Shown here: positions 1 to 6,861 of the stretch, piece after piece
How the letters are laid out: each line of letters starts with the position of its first letter
How positions within the stretch are numbered: the stretch's first letter is position 1
Source of the DNA: Streptomyces sp. NBC_01571
GTDB taxonomy: Bacteria; Actinomycetota; Actinomycetes; Streptomycetales; Streptomycetaceae
DNA: 64,000 bases
Assembly (NCBI RefSeq): GCF_026339875.1
Contig: NZ_JAPEPZ010000001.1
Location: 3,534,001 to 3,598,000 of the forward strand
Direction of reading: 5' to 3'
The notes under the pieces: model-generated
The model's input: only the letters and a program-made list of their open reading frames with translations
What the model was told of the DNA's origin: nothing
Database searches by the model: none
Made by a program: the position numbers and the translations under genes

Positions 1-218
1 GCCGGGGCGAGGGTGTCGGCGAGGCGTGGCTGCGCCGGGTGGTGGCGGCCTCCGCGGAGGGCTACCCGTTCCCCACGGACCTCGATCTGGACCCGCCCCT
101 GGAGGGGCTCGCCCCGCCGTCCCAGGCCGACACGGTGTGGCGGGCCGTGGCGGAGGAGTGGGACCCCCCGCGGCTGCGCCGGGAACTGCGGGCCGGCGCC
201 GAGCGCCGCCGCACCTGA
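1..218 (+). CDS. C-terminal fragment of an unidentified protein
   Basis: An open frame enters from the left edge and ends at a TGA at 216-218, giving 71 residues with strong G/C third-position bias. The visible part ends in a charged helix-like tail rich in Arg and Glu and contains the segment EGYPFPTDLDLDPPLEGL. No catalytic motif is recognisable. It lies 23 bases upstream of the dehydrogenase at 242 in the same direction, so it is probably the preceding gene of one carbohydrate-related operon. I do not recognise the family. Confidence 0.6.
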   Translation, partial: RGEGVGEAWLRRVVAASAEGYPFPTDLDLDPPLEGLAPPSQADTVWRAVAEEWDPPRLRRELRAGAERRRT

Positions 219-241
219 GTACTCACGTCAGGGGAGAACCG

Positions 242-1006
242 ATGGGACCACTTCTCGAGGACAGGGTCGTCCTCGTCAACGGCGGCAGTCAGGGCGTCGG
301 CGCGGGCGTCGTACGGGCGGCCGTACGCGAGGGCGCGACCGTCGCGTTCACCGGGCGCCGCGCCGAACTCGGTGAGCGGTTCGCCGCGGAGACCGGCGCC
401 ACCTTCGTACGGGCCGATCTGGCCGATCCCGCGCAGGCGCACGCCGGTGTCGAGCGCGTCGTGGCGGCGCACGGGCGGCTCGACTGCCTCGTCAACGCGG
501 CCGGGCTGACCTCGCGCGGCACCCTCCTCGACACCACACCCGAACTCTTCGACGCGCACATCGCGGTCAACCTGCGGGCGCCGTTCTTCGCGATGCAGGC
601 TGCGGTCCGGCACCTGGTGGACCGCGGGGCGCCGGGCACCGTCGTCAACATCATCACCTCCTCCGCGCACGGCGGACAGCCCTTCCTCGCCCCGTACGTG
701 GCCGCCAAGGCCGGGCTGGCCGGCCTCACCCGCAACGCCGCGCACGCCCACCGCTGGGACCGGATCCGGATCAACGGCCTGAACATCGGCTGGACGGACA
801 CCGAGGGCGAGGACGAGATCCAGCGCGCCTTCCACGGCGCGGGCGACGACTGGCGGGAGGAAGCGGCGAGGAGCCGCCCGATGGGCAGGCTCGGCCAGGT
901 CGACGAGATCGCCGACTTCGTCGTCTTCCTGCTCTCCGACCGCAGCGGTGTGGTCACCGGTTCGGTCGTCGACTGGGACCAGACCGTTCTCGGCGGACTG
1001 GACTGA
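242..1006 (+). CDS. SDR family oxidoreductase
   Basis: A 254-residue classical short-chain dehydrogenase, the usual length for the family. It has the nucleotide-binding glycine motif in the variant form NGGSQGVG (residues 13-20), the NAAG motif after beta-4, Ser residues near 138, and the catalytic YVAAK with Tyr152 and Lys156. The ATG at 242 was chosen because AGGGGAG ends 5 bases before it and the glycine motif then falls at the expected position; an in-frame start further upstream would run through the previous gene. It precedes a Gfo/Idh/MocA dehydrogenase in the same direction, so an NAD(P)-linked sugar or polyol oxidation is likely. The substrate cannot be told. Confidence 0.9.
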   Translation: MGPLLEDRVVLVNGGSQGVGAGVVRAAVREGATVAFTGRRAELGERFAAETGATFVRADLADPAQAHAGVERVVAAHGRLDCLVNAAGLTSRGTLLDTTPELFDAHIAVNLRAPFFAMQAAVRHLVDRGAPGTVVNIITSSAHGGQPFLAPYVAAKAGLAGLTRNAAHAHRWDRIRINGLNIGWTDTEGEDEIQRAFHGAGDDWREEAARSRPMGRLGQVDEIADFVVFLLSDRSGVVTGSVVDWDQTVLGGLD

Positions 1007-1085
1007 AATGCGGCCCCGCTTCCGCCCCACGGGGCTGCGCACCGGGCCGACGGTTATGAATTTTGGGCTTTAGGAGCAACTTCTC

Positions 1086-2090
1086 ATGCGTATAGGCATC
1101 TTGGGACTGGGCCGGATCGGCGCCTTCCACACCGCGACGCTCGCCGGGCTCGACGCGGTGGACTCGCTGGTGGTCACCGACCCGGTGGCCGCGGCGGCCG
1201 CGGCGGCGGTCGAGCGCTTCGGGGCGACGGCGGTGGACTCGCCCGAGGCGGTGCTCGCCGCCGGGGTCGACGGCATCGTGGTGGCGGCGGCCACCGACGC
1301 GCACCCCGCGCTGATCCTGGCCGCGGTCGAGGCGGGCATCCCCGTCTTCTGCGAGAAGCCGGTGGCACGGACGGTCGAGGAGAGCGTCGCCGTGCTGCGC
1401 GCGGTCCAGGACAGCGGCGTCGAGGTGCACATCGGCTACAACCGGCGGTTCGACGCGGGCTGCGTGGCCGCGCGCAAGGCCGTGGTGAGCGGCGAACTCG
1501 GCAAACTGCACACCGTACGGTCCACGACCTTGGACCCGGCGCCGCCGCCGGCCGCGTACGTGGCGGTCTCCGGCGGCATCTTCCGCGACTGCGCCGTGCA
1601 CGACTTCGACATCGTGCGCTGGGTCACCGGCCGCGAGGTGGTCGAGGTGTACGCGGCCGGCGGCAACCGGGGGGCCGAGTACATCGCCGAGGCGGGCGAC
1701 GTCGACACCGCGTCCGCGATTCTCACCCTCGACGACGGCACCCTCGCGCTGGTCTCCAACTCCCGCCACAACGCGCGCGGTTACGACGTCCGCCTGGAAC
1801 TGCACGGCATGCGCGACAGCATCGCCGTGGGCCTGGACGACAAACTCCCCCTGCGCTCCGTGGAACCCGGGGCCACCTTCCCCGCCGGCGTCCCGCACGA
1901 CTTCTTCATGGACCGCTTCGCCCCCGCCTACCGGGCCGAACTGACCGCCTTCACCGAGGTCGTCGCGGGCCGCGCCACCTCACCGTGCACGGTCGCCGAC
2001 GCGATCGAGGCGAGCTGGATCGCGGAGGCGTGCGCGCTGTCACTGGCGGAGCGGCGGGCGGTGCGGGTGGAAGAGGTGCGACGGGGCTGA
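1086..2090 (+). CDS. Gfo/Idh/MocA family oxidoreductase (inositol 2-dehydrogenase-like)
   Basis: A 334-residue NAD-dependent sugar/polyol dehydrogenase. The Rossmann motif GLGRIG is at residues 7-12, the family EKP signature occurs in FCEKPVA (about residue 95), and the catalytic Asp/His pair is in the segment FRDCAVHDFDIVRW. This arrangement is that of myo-inositol 2-dehydrogenases and close relatives. An AGGAG at 1072-1076 precedes the ATG. It lies 79 bases after the SDR gene, plausibly the same transcription unit for cyclitol or sugar oxidation. Substrate specificity within the family is not predictable from the visible motifs. Confidence 0.88.
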   Translation: MRIGILGLGRIGAFHTATLAGLDAVDSLVVTDPVAAAAAAAVERFGATAVDSPEAVLAAGVDGIVVAAATDAHPALILAAVEAGIPVFCEKPVARTVEESVAVLRAVQDSGVEVHIGYNRRFDAGCVAARKAVVSGELGKLHTVRSTTLDPAPPPAAYVAVSGGIFRDCAVHDFDIVRWVTGREVVEVYAAGGNRGAEYIAEAGDVDTASAILTLDDGTLALVSNSRHNARGYDVRLELHGMRDSIAVGLDDKLPLRSVEPGATFPAGVPHDFFMDRFAPAYRAELTAFTEVVAGRATSPCTVADAIEASWIAEACALSLAERRAVRVEEVRRG

Positions 2091-2123
2091 GCCGGTCCGG
2101 CGGGGTGCGGCCGGCCCGCCGGG

Positions 2124-2333
2124 TCAGCGGGGCAGGCGGCCGCCCTTGACCGCGGCGACGAACGAGGCCCAGCCGCCGGCGGGGAACACGAGCACCGGCC
2201 CGTGCGGGACCTTGCTGTCCCGCACGGGGATGCCTGCGGTGAGGTCGTCGGAGACCTCGAGGCAGGCGCCGCCGTCCGAGTTGCTGTACGAGCTCTTACG
2301 CCACGTCACGACGCTCAGGTCGATGGATCGCAC
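2124..2333 (-). CDS. DUF397 domain protein
   Basis: A 69-residue protein with the DUF397 pattern: WRKSSYSNSDGGACLEV near the N-terminus, VRDSK in the middle and a GGWASFVAAV segment at the end. It starts with GTG and overlaps the end of the upstream Scr1-type regulator by 19 bases, so the two are translationally coupled. DUF397 proteins are partners of Scr1/WhiJ-type HTH regulators in many developmental loci of Streptomyces. Its molecular role is not established. Confidence 0.92.
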   Translation of the reverse strand: MRSIDLSVVTWRKSSYSNSDGGACLEVSDDLTAGIPVRDSKVPHGPVLVFPAGGWASFVAAVKGGRLPR

Positions 2334-3157
2334 GGCACTTCCTCCAACATGCGCAGGACGAACTTCCGCGACTCGGCCGGAGACAGCGCCAGGTCACGCA
2401 CTGCATCGTAGGCACCTTGCAGCTTCTCGACCGCCGCGCTGTCCTCGATCAGGTCCCCACGGTGCGCGTTCTCCGTGTATGCCACCGTACGTCCCTGTGA
2501 CAGACGCAGGAACCAGACGTCGGTGCTGTCAAGCCCGTAGGGACCGGCGCTGAACGGCAGCACCTGAACGGCGATGTTCCGGCGCCGCGCCATCTCAGCC
2601 AGGTACTCCAACTGCCCCCGCCACTCAGGCATGTCCAGTAACGCCGTCCGCAAGACGGCCTCGGAAAGGATGGTCCGGAAGCGGGGCGCATCCTCCCCTT
2701 CCAACAACTCCCGCCGCCCCATGCGCGCCTCGACCTGCTGCTCGAGTTCCTTCCCCTTGAGCCCGCCCGCCGCCAGCACCTCTCGCGCGTACCCCGGTGT
2801 CTGCAACAACCCCGGCAACACGCTCACCGCGAAGTGCCACAGGCTCACCGCCTCCGCCTCCAGCGCCATGTACCGCCGGTACCGCTCGCGGAACTGCGTA
2901 TGGTCCCCGGCGGCCAGCTCCCACAGCGCGAGCAACAGCCCCGGGGTCCCGTAGTGCTGGTCGAGTGCCTGGACGACCTCCGGGCTGCCGAGCGTCTCGC
3001 CCTTCTCCATCTTGCCGAACAACGACCAGTCCCAGCCGAGCCGTTCGCCGAGCGCCCGCAGGCTCGTCCCGCTCCCGGCCCGCAGGGTCCGCAGCTCCTC
3101 CGCGAACCGCTGACGGGGCTCCTGGCTGCGGCCGGTGATGACGCGGCGCTGCGGCAT
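2315..3157 (-). CDS. WhiJ/Scr1-type helix-turn-helix regulator (DUF5753)
   Basis: A 280-residue protein: an N-terminal XRE-type HTH (roughly residues 15-75, with LRALGERLGWDWSLFGKMEKGE) followed by a DUF5753/Scr1 domain with the typical FAVSVLPGLLQTPGYAREVL segment. The ATG at 3157 was chosen because AAGGGAG lies just upstream; a longer in-frame extension has no ribosome site. Codon 173 (bases 2641-2639) is TTA, so translation should depend on the bldA tRNA. It is coupled to the DUF397 gene and lies divergent from two small genes at 3367-3803, the layout of whiJ-like loci that influence differentiation. Confidence 0.9.
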   Translation of the reverse strand: MPQRRVITGRSQEPRQRFAEELRTLRAGSGTSLRALGERLGWDWSLFGKMEKGETLGSPEVVQALDQHYGTPGLLLALWELAAGDHTQFRERYRRYMALEAEAVSLWHFAVSVLPGLLQTPGYAREVLAAGGLKGKELEQQVEARMGRRELLEGEDAPRFRTILSEAVLRTALLDMPEWRGQLEYLAEMARRRNIAVQVLPFSAGPYGLDSTDVWFLRLSQGRTVAYTENAHRGDLIEDSAAVEKLQGAYDAVRDLALSPAESRKFVLRMLEEVPCDPST

Positions 3158-3366
3158 ACCGCTCCCTTCGGGACGTTCGCGCGAGCGATGTGGAACGTGT
3201 GGAACCACCTTCGTACGACGGGGAAGCACGGCCCCGTCCACAACGTGGTCGCCCACGACCGGGTGCATTCTCGTAACTCCCGGACTACGCAGCGTAATAC
3301 GCCCAGCGCAGCCCGGGTCATGGAATGGGTCATGGAACCCGCAGCACCGGACCGACAAGGACGCTG

Positions 3367-3582
3367 ATGCCCCGCACGCCCAAGACCCAGGAAGCCCTGG
3401 ACGCCCGAGACACCCTCGCCTCCGCCCTCAGCCGGGCCGGCATCCAGCTCCCCGCGATGGACGTCCGCACCCCCTGGGCGGACGACGGCGAAGTCCGCTA
3501 CGCGCTCGTGCACCTCGGCGTGTGCTCCGCGCCCGTGGCTCTGATGCTCGCGGACGTGATCCTCAGGGGGATCGCCGCATGA
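3367..3582 (+). CDS. small conserved-type protein of a WhiJ-like locus
   Basis: A 71-residue protein starting MPRTPKTQEALDARDTL and ending in a hydrophobic-helical segment ALVHLGVCSAPVALMLADVI. No known domain recognised. The start was taken at the ATG at 3367, after the low-coding-potential leader. Its stop overlaps the next start in ATGA. It diverges from the Scr1-type regulator, and small genes in that position are common in such loci; a regulated-partner role is inference only. Confidence 0.65.
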   Translation: MPRTPKTQEALDARDTLASALSRAGIQLPAMDVRTPWADDGEVRYALVHLGVCSAPVALMLADVILRGIAA

Positions 3583-3803
3583 CGGAGAACGCGGCGCCCG
3601 GCGTCGGAGTGGCCGTCCACGACACGGTCCGCGACCGCGACGGACGCGTCATGGGCCACGAAGGCCCGTACCTCCAGGTCCGCCCGCTCGGCGGCGGCGT
3701 CGAATGGGACGCCGACCCGGACCACCTCAGGCCCCTGAGCCAGGACGAACTGCTGAGCGCCCTGGTCTCCGAGGCGAACGCCCGCAGCCGACGATCCGGC
3801 TGA
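3579..3803 (+). CDS. small hypothetical protein, coupled to the preceding gene
   Basis: A 74-residue protein whose ATG overlaps the upstream stop (ATGA). The sequence VAVHDTVRDRDGRVMGHEGPYLQVRPLGGGVEWDAD resembles a small beta-barrel, with alternating hydrophobic strands and glycine turns, as found in short KOW/SH3-like folds; this is a pattern impression, not an identification. It probably forms a two-gene unit with the preceding gene, divergent from the Scr1-type regulator. Confidence 0.65.
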   Translation: MTENAAPGVGVAVHDTVRDRDGRVMGHEGPYLQVRPLGGGVEWDADPDHLRPLSQDELLSALVSEANARSRRSG

Positions 3804-4068
3804 CGTTCCGTCGGCCGAGGGGACGATCCGCTCGGAGCGTGCCGGCGGCGGAGAGGCCGTTGGGGCCGCTCCTACGACGGAGGTGTCGTGCCAGCTAGTC
3901 ACGCGAAGATCCGCCACCCGCGAGAGGAGCCGGTTATTACCTTCACTATGAAACCTTTGCCGTGCGATGGGCACTTCGGACGCACCCCGAGCACCACGAG
4001 TACGTGACAGGGCGGAGGGACTTCCAGGGGACTCTTCGCCGACCTACGCGGCAAGCCCCCGAGAGCTC
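3804..4068. other. intergenic stretch with an AT-rich 14-mer
   Basis: No convincing gene lies between the small ORF ending at 3803 and the RNase P terminator. The only notable element is GTTATTACCTTCAC at 3933-3946, unusually AT-rich for this genome, which recurs exactly upstream of the P450 gene near 54.44 kb. A short GTG frame (3889 to about 4008) with a GGAGGT ahead of it crosses it but has poor codon bias. Confidence 0.5.
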
Positions 4069-4104
4069 GGAAAGGGCCTGCGACACAGGTCGGAGGCCCT
4101 TTCC
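4069..4104 (-). terminator. probable rnpB terminator hairpin
   Basis: A perfect 11-bp inverted repeat (GGAAAGGGCCT at 4069-4079 against AGGCCCTTTCC at 4094-4104, 14-base loop) lies about 20 bases beyond the 3' end of RNase P RNA on the minus strand. Position and stem strength fit a factor-independent terminator without a long U tract, usual in Streptomyces. Confidence 0.65.
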
Positions 4105-4124
4105 AAGGCAAAGCCGCAAGTGGC

Positions 4125-4534
4125 GGCAGACGAGTCGGGCTGTACGCCGGGTTCTGTCGCCCGGTCGCCTCGCGGCGGCCGGGGAGACGGCCATCCATCT
4201 AGGGCCGGTGTTGCCACCGGCCTCGTGCGGTCTACCCGCGGACTCGGGCGAGCAGCCCTCGAACGTCCGCGCAGAGCACGTTTTACGGCGCTCCTTTTGA
4301 CCTTGCTCCGGGTGGGGTTTACCTAGCCGCCTGAGTCACCTCAGGCGCTGGTGGTCTCTTACACCACCGTTTCACCCTTACCGGGGACCGAAGTCCCCGG
4401 CGGTCTGTTTTCTGTGGCACTGTCCCGCGGGTCACCCCGGGTGGCCGTTAGCCACCACCCTGCCCTGTGGAGCCCGGACGTTCCTCGGGAAGGTCCGCAA
4501 GGACCTCCACGCGGCCGTCCGCCCGGCTCGTCTG
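4125..4534 (-). ncRNA. rnpB: RNase P RNA (type A)
   Basis: The catalytic RNA of RNase P, which matures tRNA 5' ends. On the minus strand the sequence begins around GCAGACGAGCCGGGCGG and ends around CCCGACTCGTCTGC, so the terminal P1 helix CAGACGAG/CTCGTCTG closes the molecule. Between them are the conserved GAGGAACGTCCGGGCTCC block (positions about 4489-4472), CAGGGTGGTGGCTAACGGCC, GGTAAACCCCACCCGGAGCAAG and the 3' GACAGAACCCGGCG block. Length of about 410 bases is normal for actinobacteria. Ends are set from the P1 helix and are accurate to a few bases. A -10-like TAGCAT lies at 4551-4546, inside the EamA reading frame. Confidence 0.95.
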
Positions 4535-5437
4535 CCGTGTGGACCATGCTACCGGGCGCGCGGCCCGCTTCGGTCCGGCCGTCGCCGTCGCCAGGACCGA
4601 GCCGGCCAGGATGAGGGCGAAGGCCGCGAGGGTGCCGGGGGTCAGGCGTTCCTCCAGGAAGAGGGCTCCGGCGGCGACGGCGATCGCCGGGTTGACGTAC
4701 GTGATCACCGTGGCCCGCGTCGGGCCCGCCTCCTTGATGAGTTCCAGGAAGGCCACGAAGGCGACCGCGGTGCAGATGACGCCGAGGCCCGCGAGGGCGG
4801 TCAGGACCTGGGCCGAGGGGGCAGAGGAAGGCCAGGTGGCGGCAGCCGCGGGGGCGTAGACCAGGGCCGCCAGGGTCAGGCAGGGGGCCGTGAGGTGGAG
4901 TGAGGGGACGTCCTTGAGGTGGCGGGCGGCTATCACCGGCGCCGTCGCGTAGCCGACGACCGTCAGCAGCACCTCGGCGAGCGAGCGGGAGTCGCCGCCG
5001 GTCAGGTGCGGGATCGTGAGGACGGCGACGCCGGACAGCCCGAGTGCCAGCCCCGACATGCGGCGGGCGCCCAGGCGTTCGGTGTCGCCGAAGAGGCGGG
5101 CGGCGGCCACGCCGACGATCGGTACGCCCGCGATCAGCAGGCCCGCCGTGGAACTGGAGAGGTGACGCTCGGCGTCGGTGAGGGTCCACCAGGGAACGAT
5201 GATCTCGATGCACGCGAAGGCCAGCATGGGGCGCCAGTGCGTCCGTACGCTCCGGGTCAGGCCGGTGAAGCCCCCTTGGCGCAGCGCGAACGGCAGCAGC
5301 AGCGCGGCGCCCACCGCACAGCGCGTGAACACCACCACGGACGGGGACACCCCCTCCACCGCCACTTTGATCATCAGGTAGGGGATGCCCCAGACCACTC
5401 CCATCAGGGAGAACAGGAACCAGCCGCGTGCAGTCAT
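4448..5437 (-). CDS. EamA/DMT family transporter
   Basis: A 329-residue integral membrane protein with about ten hydrophobic segments in two EamA repeats (VVWGIPYLMIKVAVEG at the start of the first, GLGVICTAVAFVAFLELIKEAG and the conserved VNPAIAVAAGALFLEERLTPG in the second). Such proteins usually export metabolites or amino-acid-like compounds. It follows an AraC-type regulator 93 bases upstream in the same direction, a common regulator-exporter pair. The last 28 or so codons (4534-4448) lie inside the 5' part of rnpB on the same strand; the membrane core ends before that, so the tail reads RNA sequence as protein. Confidence 0.85.
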   Translation of the reverse strand: MTARGWFLFSLMGVVWGIPYLMIKVAVEGVSPSVVVFTRCAVGAALLLPFALRQGGFTGLTRSVRTHWRPMLAFACIEIIVPWWTLTDAERHLSSSTAGLLIAGVPIVGVAAARLFGDTERLGARRMSGLALGLSGVAVLTIPHLTGGDSRSLAEVLLTVVGYATAPVIAARHLKDVPSLHLTAPCLTLAALVYAPAAAATWPSSAPSAQVLTALAGLGVICTAVAFVAFLELIKEAGPTRATVITYVNPAIAVAAGALFLEERLTPGTLAAFALILAGSVLATATAGPKRAARPVAWSTRQTSRADGRVEVLADLPEERPGSTGQGGG

Positions 5438-5530
5438 GCGGGCAGTGTGGGCCGAGTGAGGGGTCTTCGTCTTGAACGTCGTTGCGCCGCGATCGGCCCG
5501 ACGCCCTGATGCCGCCCGGACTCGGACAAG

Positions 5531-6349
5531 CTACGACCGCACGCTCGCGCGGTACACCGCCGGGGTCACCCCCAGCACCCTGCGGAACCAGCGCGTCAGA
5601 TGCGCCTGGTCCGCGAAGCCCACGAGGGAGGCGACCTCGGCCGGGCGCAGACCGCGCTCCAGCAGGCCGCGGGCCCGGTTCACCCGGTGCTGCGCCAGCC
5701 AGGCGTACGGGGGCATGCCCATCGTCGTACGGAAGGCGCGCAGCAGTTGGTAGCGGGACAGGCCCAGGTCGGCGGCGAGGTCCGCGAGGGAGGGCGGGGT
5801 GAGGAGTTCGTCGGCGAGGCGGTCGCGGACCGTGCGGGCGACGGTGCCCGCGCCCGGGATCGTGTCGCGGGCCGGGTGGGCCGTGGAGTGACGGCAGGCC
5901 AGGGCGGTGAGCAGCCAGGGGATGCGCGACTCGGCCTCCAGCGGGTCGGGGCAGACGCTCAGGTCGGTGTGCGCGGCGCGCAGGGCGGCGGCCAGTTCGG
6001 GGTCGTCGATGATGGGGTCGCGGAAGTGGGGGACGGTGCGGGTGCCTTCGGCGAGGAGGGCGGGCTGCGGGTACAGGGCGCGGTAGGCGTAGCCGTCGGG
6101 GATCGCGGGGCCGCCGGTGTGGGCCTCGCCGGGGGCGAGGACGACGATCGAGCCCGGGCCGGTGTGGATACGACTGCCTCGGTAGTCGATGAACTCGGCG
6201 CCGCCCACGCAGACGCCGACGGTGTACTCGTCGTGGGCGTGGGGGGCGTAGCGGTGGTTCTCGAAGCGGGCGGTGAGGAGGTCGAGGGGGTGGCCGTCCC
6301 GGCCGAGGGTGGCTCGGGTCCAGCGGGTCTCTTCACGTCCTGTGCGCAT
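5531..6349 (-). CDS. AraC family transcriptional regulator
   Basis: A 272-residue regulator with an N-terminal AraC-type cupin (HAHDEYTVGVCVGG, then APGEAHTG; residues about 30-95) and two C-terminal HTHs (LADLAADLGLSRYQLLRAFRTTMG and PAEVASLVGFADQAHLTRWFRRVLGVTP). The second HTH carries the AraC signature. It lies immediately upstream of the EamA transporter on the same strand, which it probably controls. Confidence 0.92.
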   Translation of the reverse strand: MRTGREETRWTRATLGRDGHPLDLLTARFENHRYAPHAHDEYTVGVCVGGAEFIDYRGSRIHTGPGSIVVLAPGEAHTGGPAIPDGYAYRALYPQPALLAEGTRTVPHFRDPIIDDPELAAALRAAHTDLSVCPDPLEAESRIPWLLTALACRHSTAHPARDTIPGAGTVARTVRDRLADELLTPPSLADLAADLGLSRYQLLRAFRTTMGMPPYAWLAQHRVNRARGLLERGLRPAEVASLVGFADQAHLTRWFRRVLGVTPAVYRASVRS

Positions 6350-6464
6350 GTTTCTTCCCCCGGTTTCGTCAGGGAAGGGAACACCCGTGGGGGCTGTTCC
6401 ATGCCCTGGCCTCCGGCTCGGGGCCGCCGTTCTTCGCCCCCGCCGCCCCTACCCGTCCCATCCT

Positions 6465-6612
6465 CAACCTGGGGCTCCGCCCCAGACCCCACCGGAGGCT
6501 CCGCCCCCGTACCCCCTGCGGGGCTCCGCCCCGGCACCCCGCCAAGGGGCTGCGCCCCCTGGACCCCCGCTTCGCCCGAAGGGCTCGTCCTCAAACGCCG
6601 GACGGGCTGGAT
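6465..6612. repeat. dispersed Streptomyces intergenic repeat (GGCTCCGCCCC / GTCCGGCGTTTGAGGA type)
   Basis: A run of short inverted GGGGCTCCGCCCC-like modules and GGGGCTGCGCCCCCTGG ends in TCAAACGCCGGACGGGCTGG (6591-6610), the hallmark of a repeat scattered through intergenic regions of many Streptomyces chromosomes. Each module can fold as a hairpin, so it may act as a terminator or mRNA stabiliser for the RNB gene, which ends to its right on the minus strand. Confidence 0.75.
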
Positions 6613-6631
6613 ATGCGGGCCCGGCCCGATT

Positions 6632-6813
6632 CGCTGATGCCCGGACAGACCCAAAAGGGCGACGTCCGGAGCAGGCGCAGCGCGGCTCGCATTCGCTGAT
6701 CCCCGGACAGACTGAAAAGGCGACGTCCGGAGCAGGCGCAGCGCGGCTCGCGTCGCTGATCCCCGGACAGACCGAAAAGGCGACGTCCGGAGCAGGCGCA
6801 GCGCGGCTCGCGT
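6632..6813. repeat. three tandem copies of a 60-62 bp unit
   Basis: Direct repeats at 6632-6693, 6694-6753 and 6754-6813, each starting CGCTGAT and containing CCGGACAGAC...GACGTCCGGAGCAGGCGCAGCGCGG. Copies 2 and 3 are nearly identical; copy 1 is 62 bp and slightly diverged. Each unit holds an inverted repeat CCGGAC/GTCCGG. They lie in the 3' region of the RNB gene (minus strand). Confidence 0.9.
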
Positions 6814-6861
6814 CGGCGTGGACCGAACCGCGGCTCGGGCCCCCGCGGACCGGACCGTCGC

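Noticed and set aside
3799..3813. CTGACGTTCCGTCGG, one mismatch to the CTGACG-N5-TCAG motif
   Set aside because: It overlaps the end of a coding region and is not upstream of a lipid gene, so it is probably chance.
3889..4008. Short GTG frame with GGAGGT upstream encoding EPVITFT
   Set aside because: Codon bias is poor, and the identical part with the 54.4-kb copy uses A/T-ending codons, favouring a DNA motif.
6632..6813. CRISPR-like array
   Set aside because: Units are contiguous 60-bp repeats with no unique spacers, and no cas genes are nearby.
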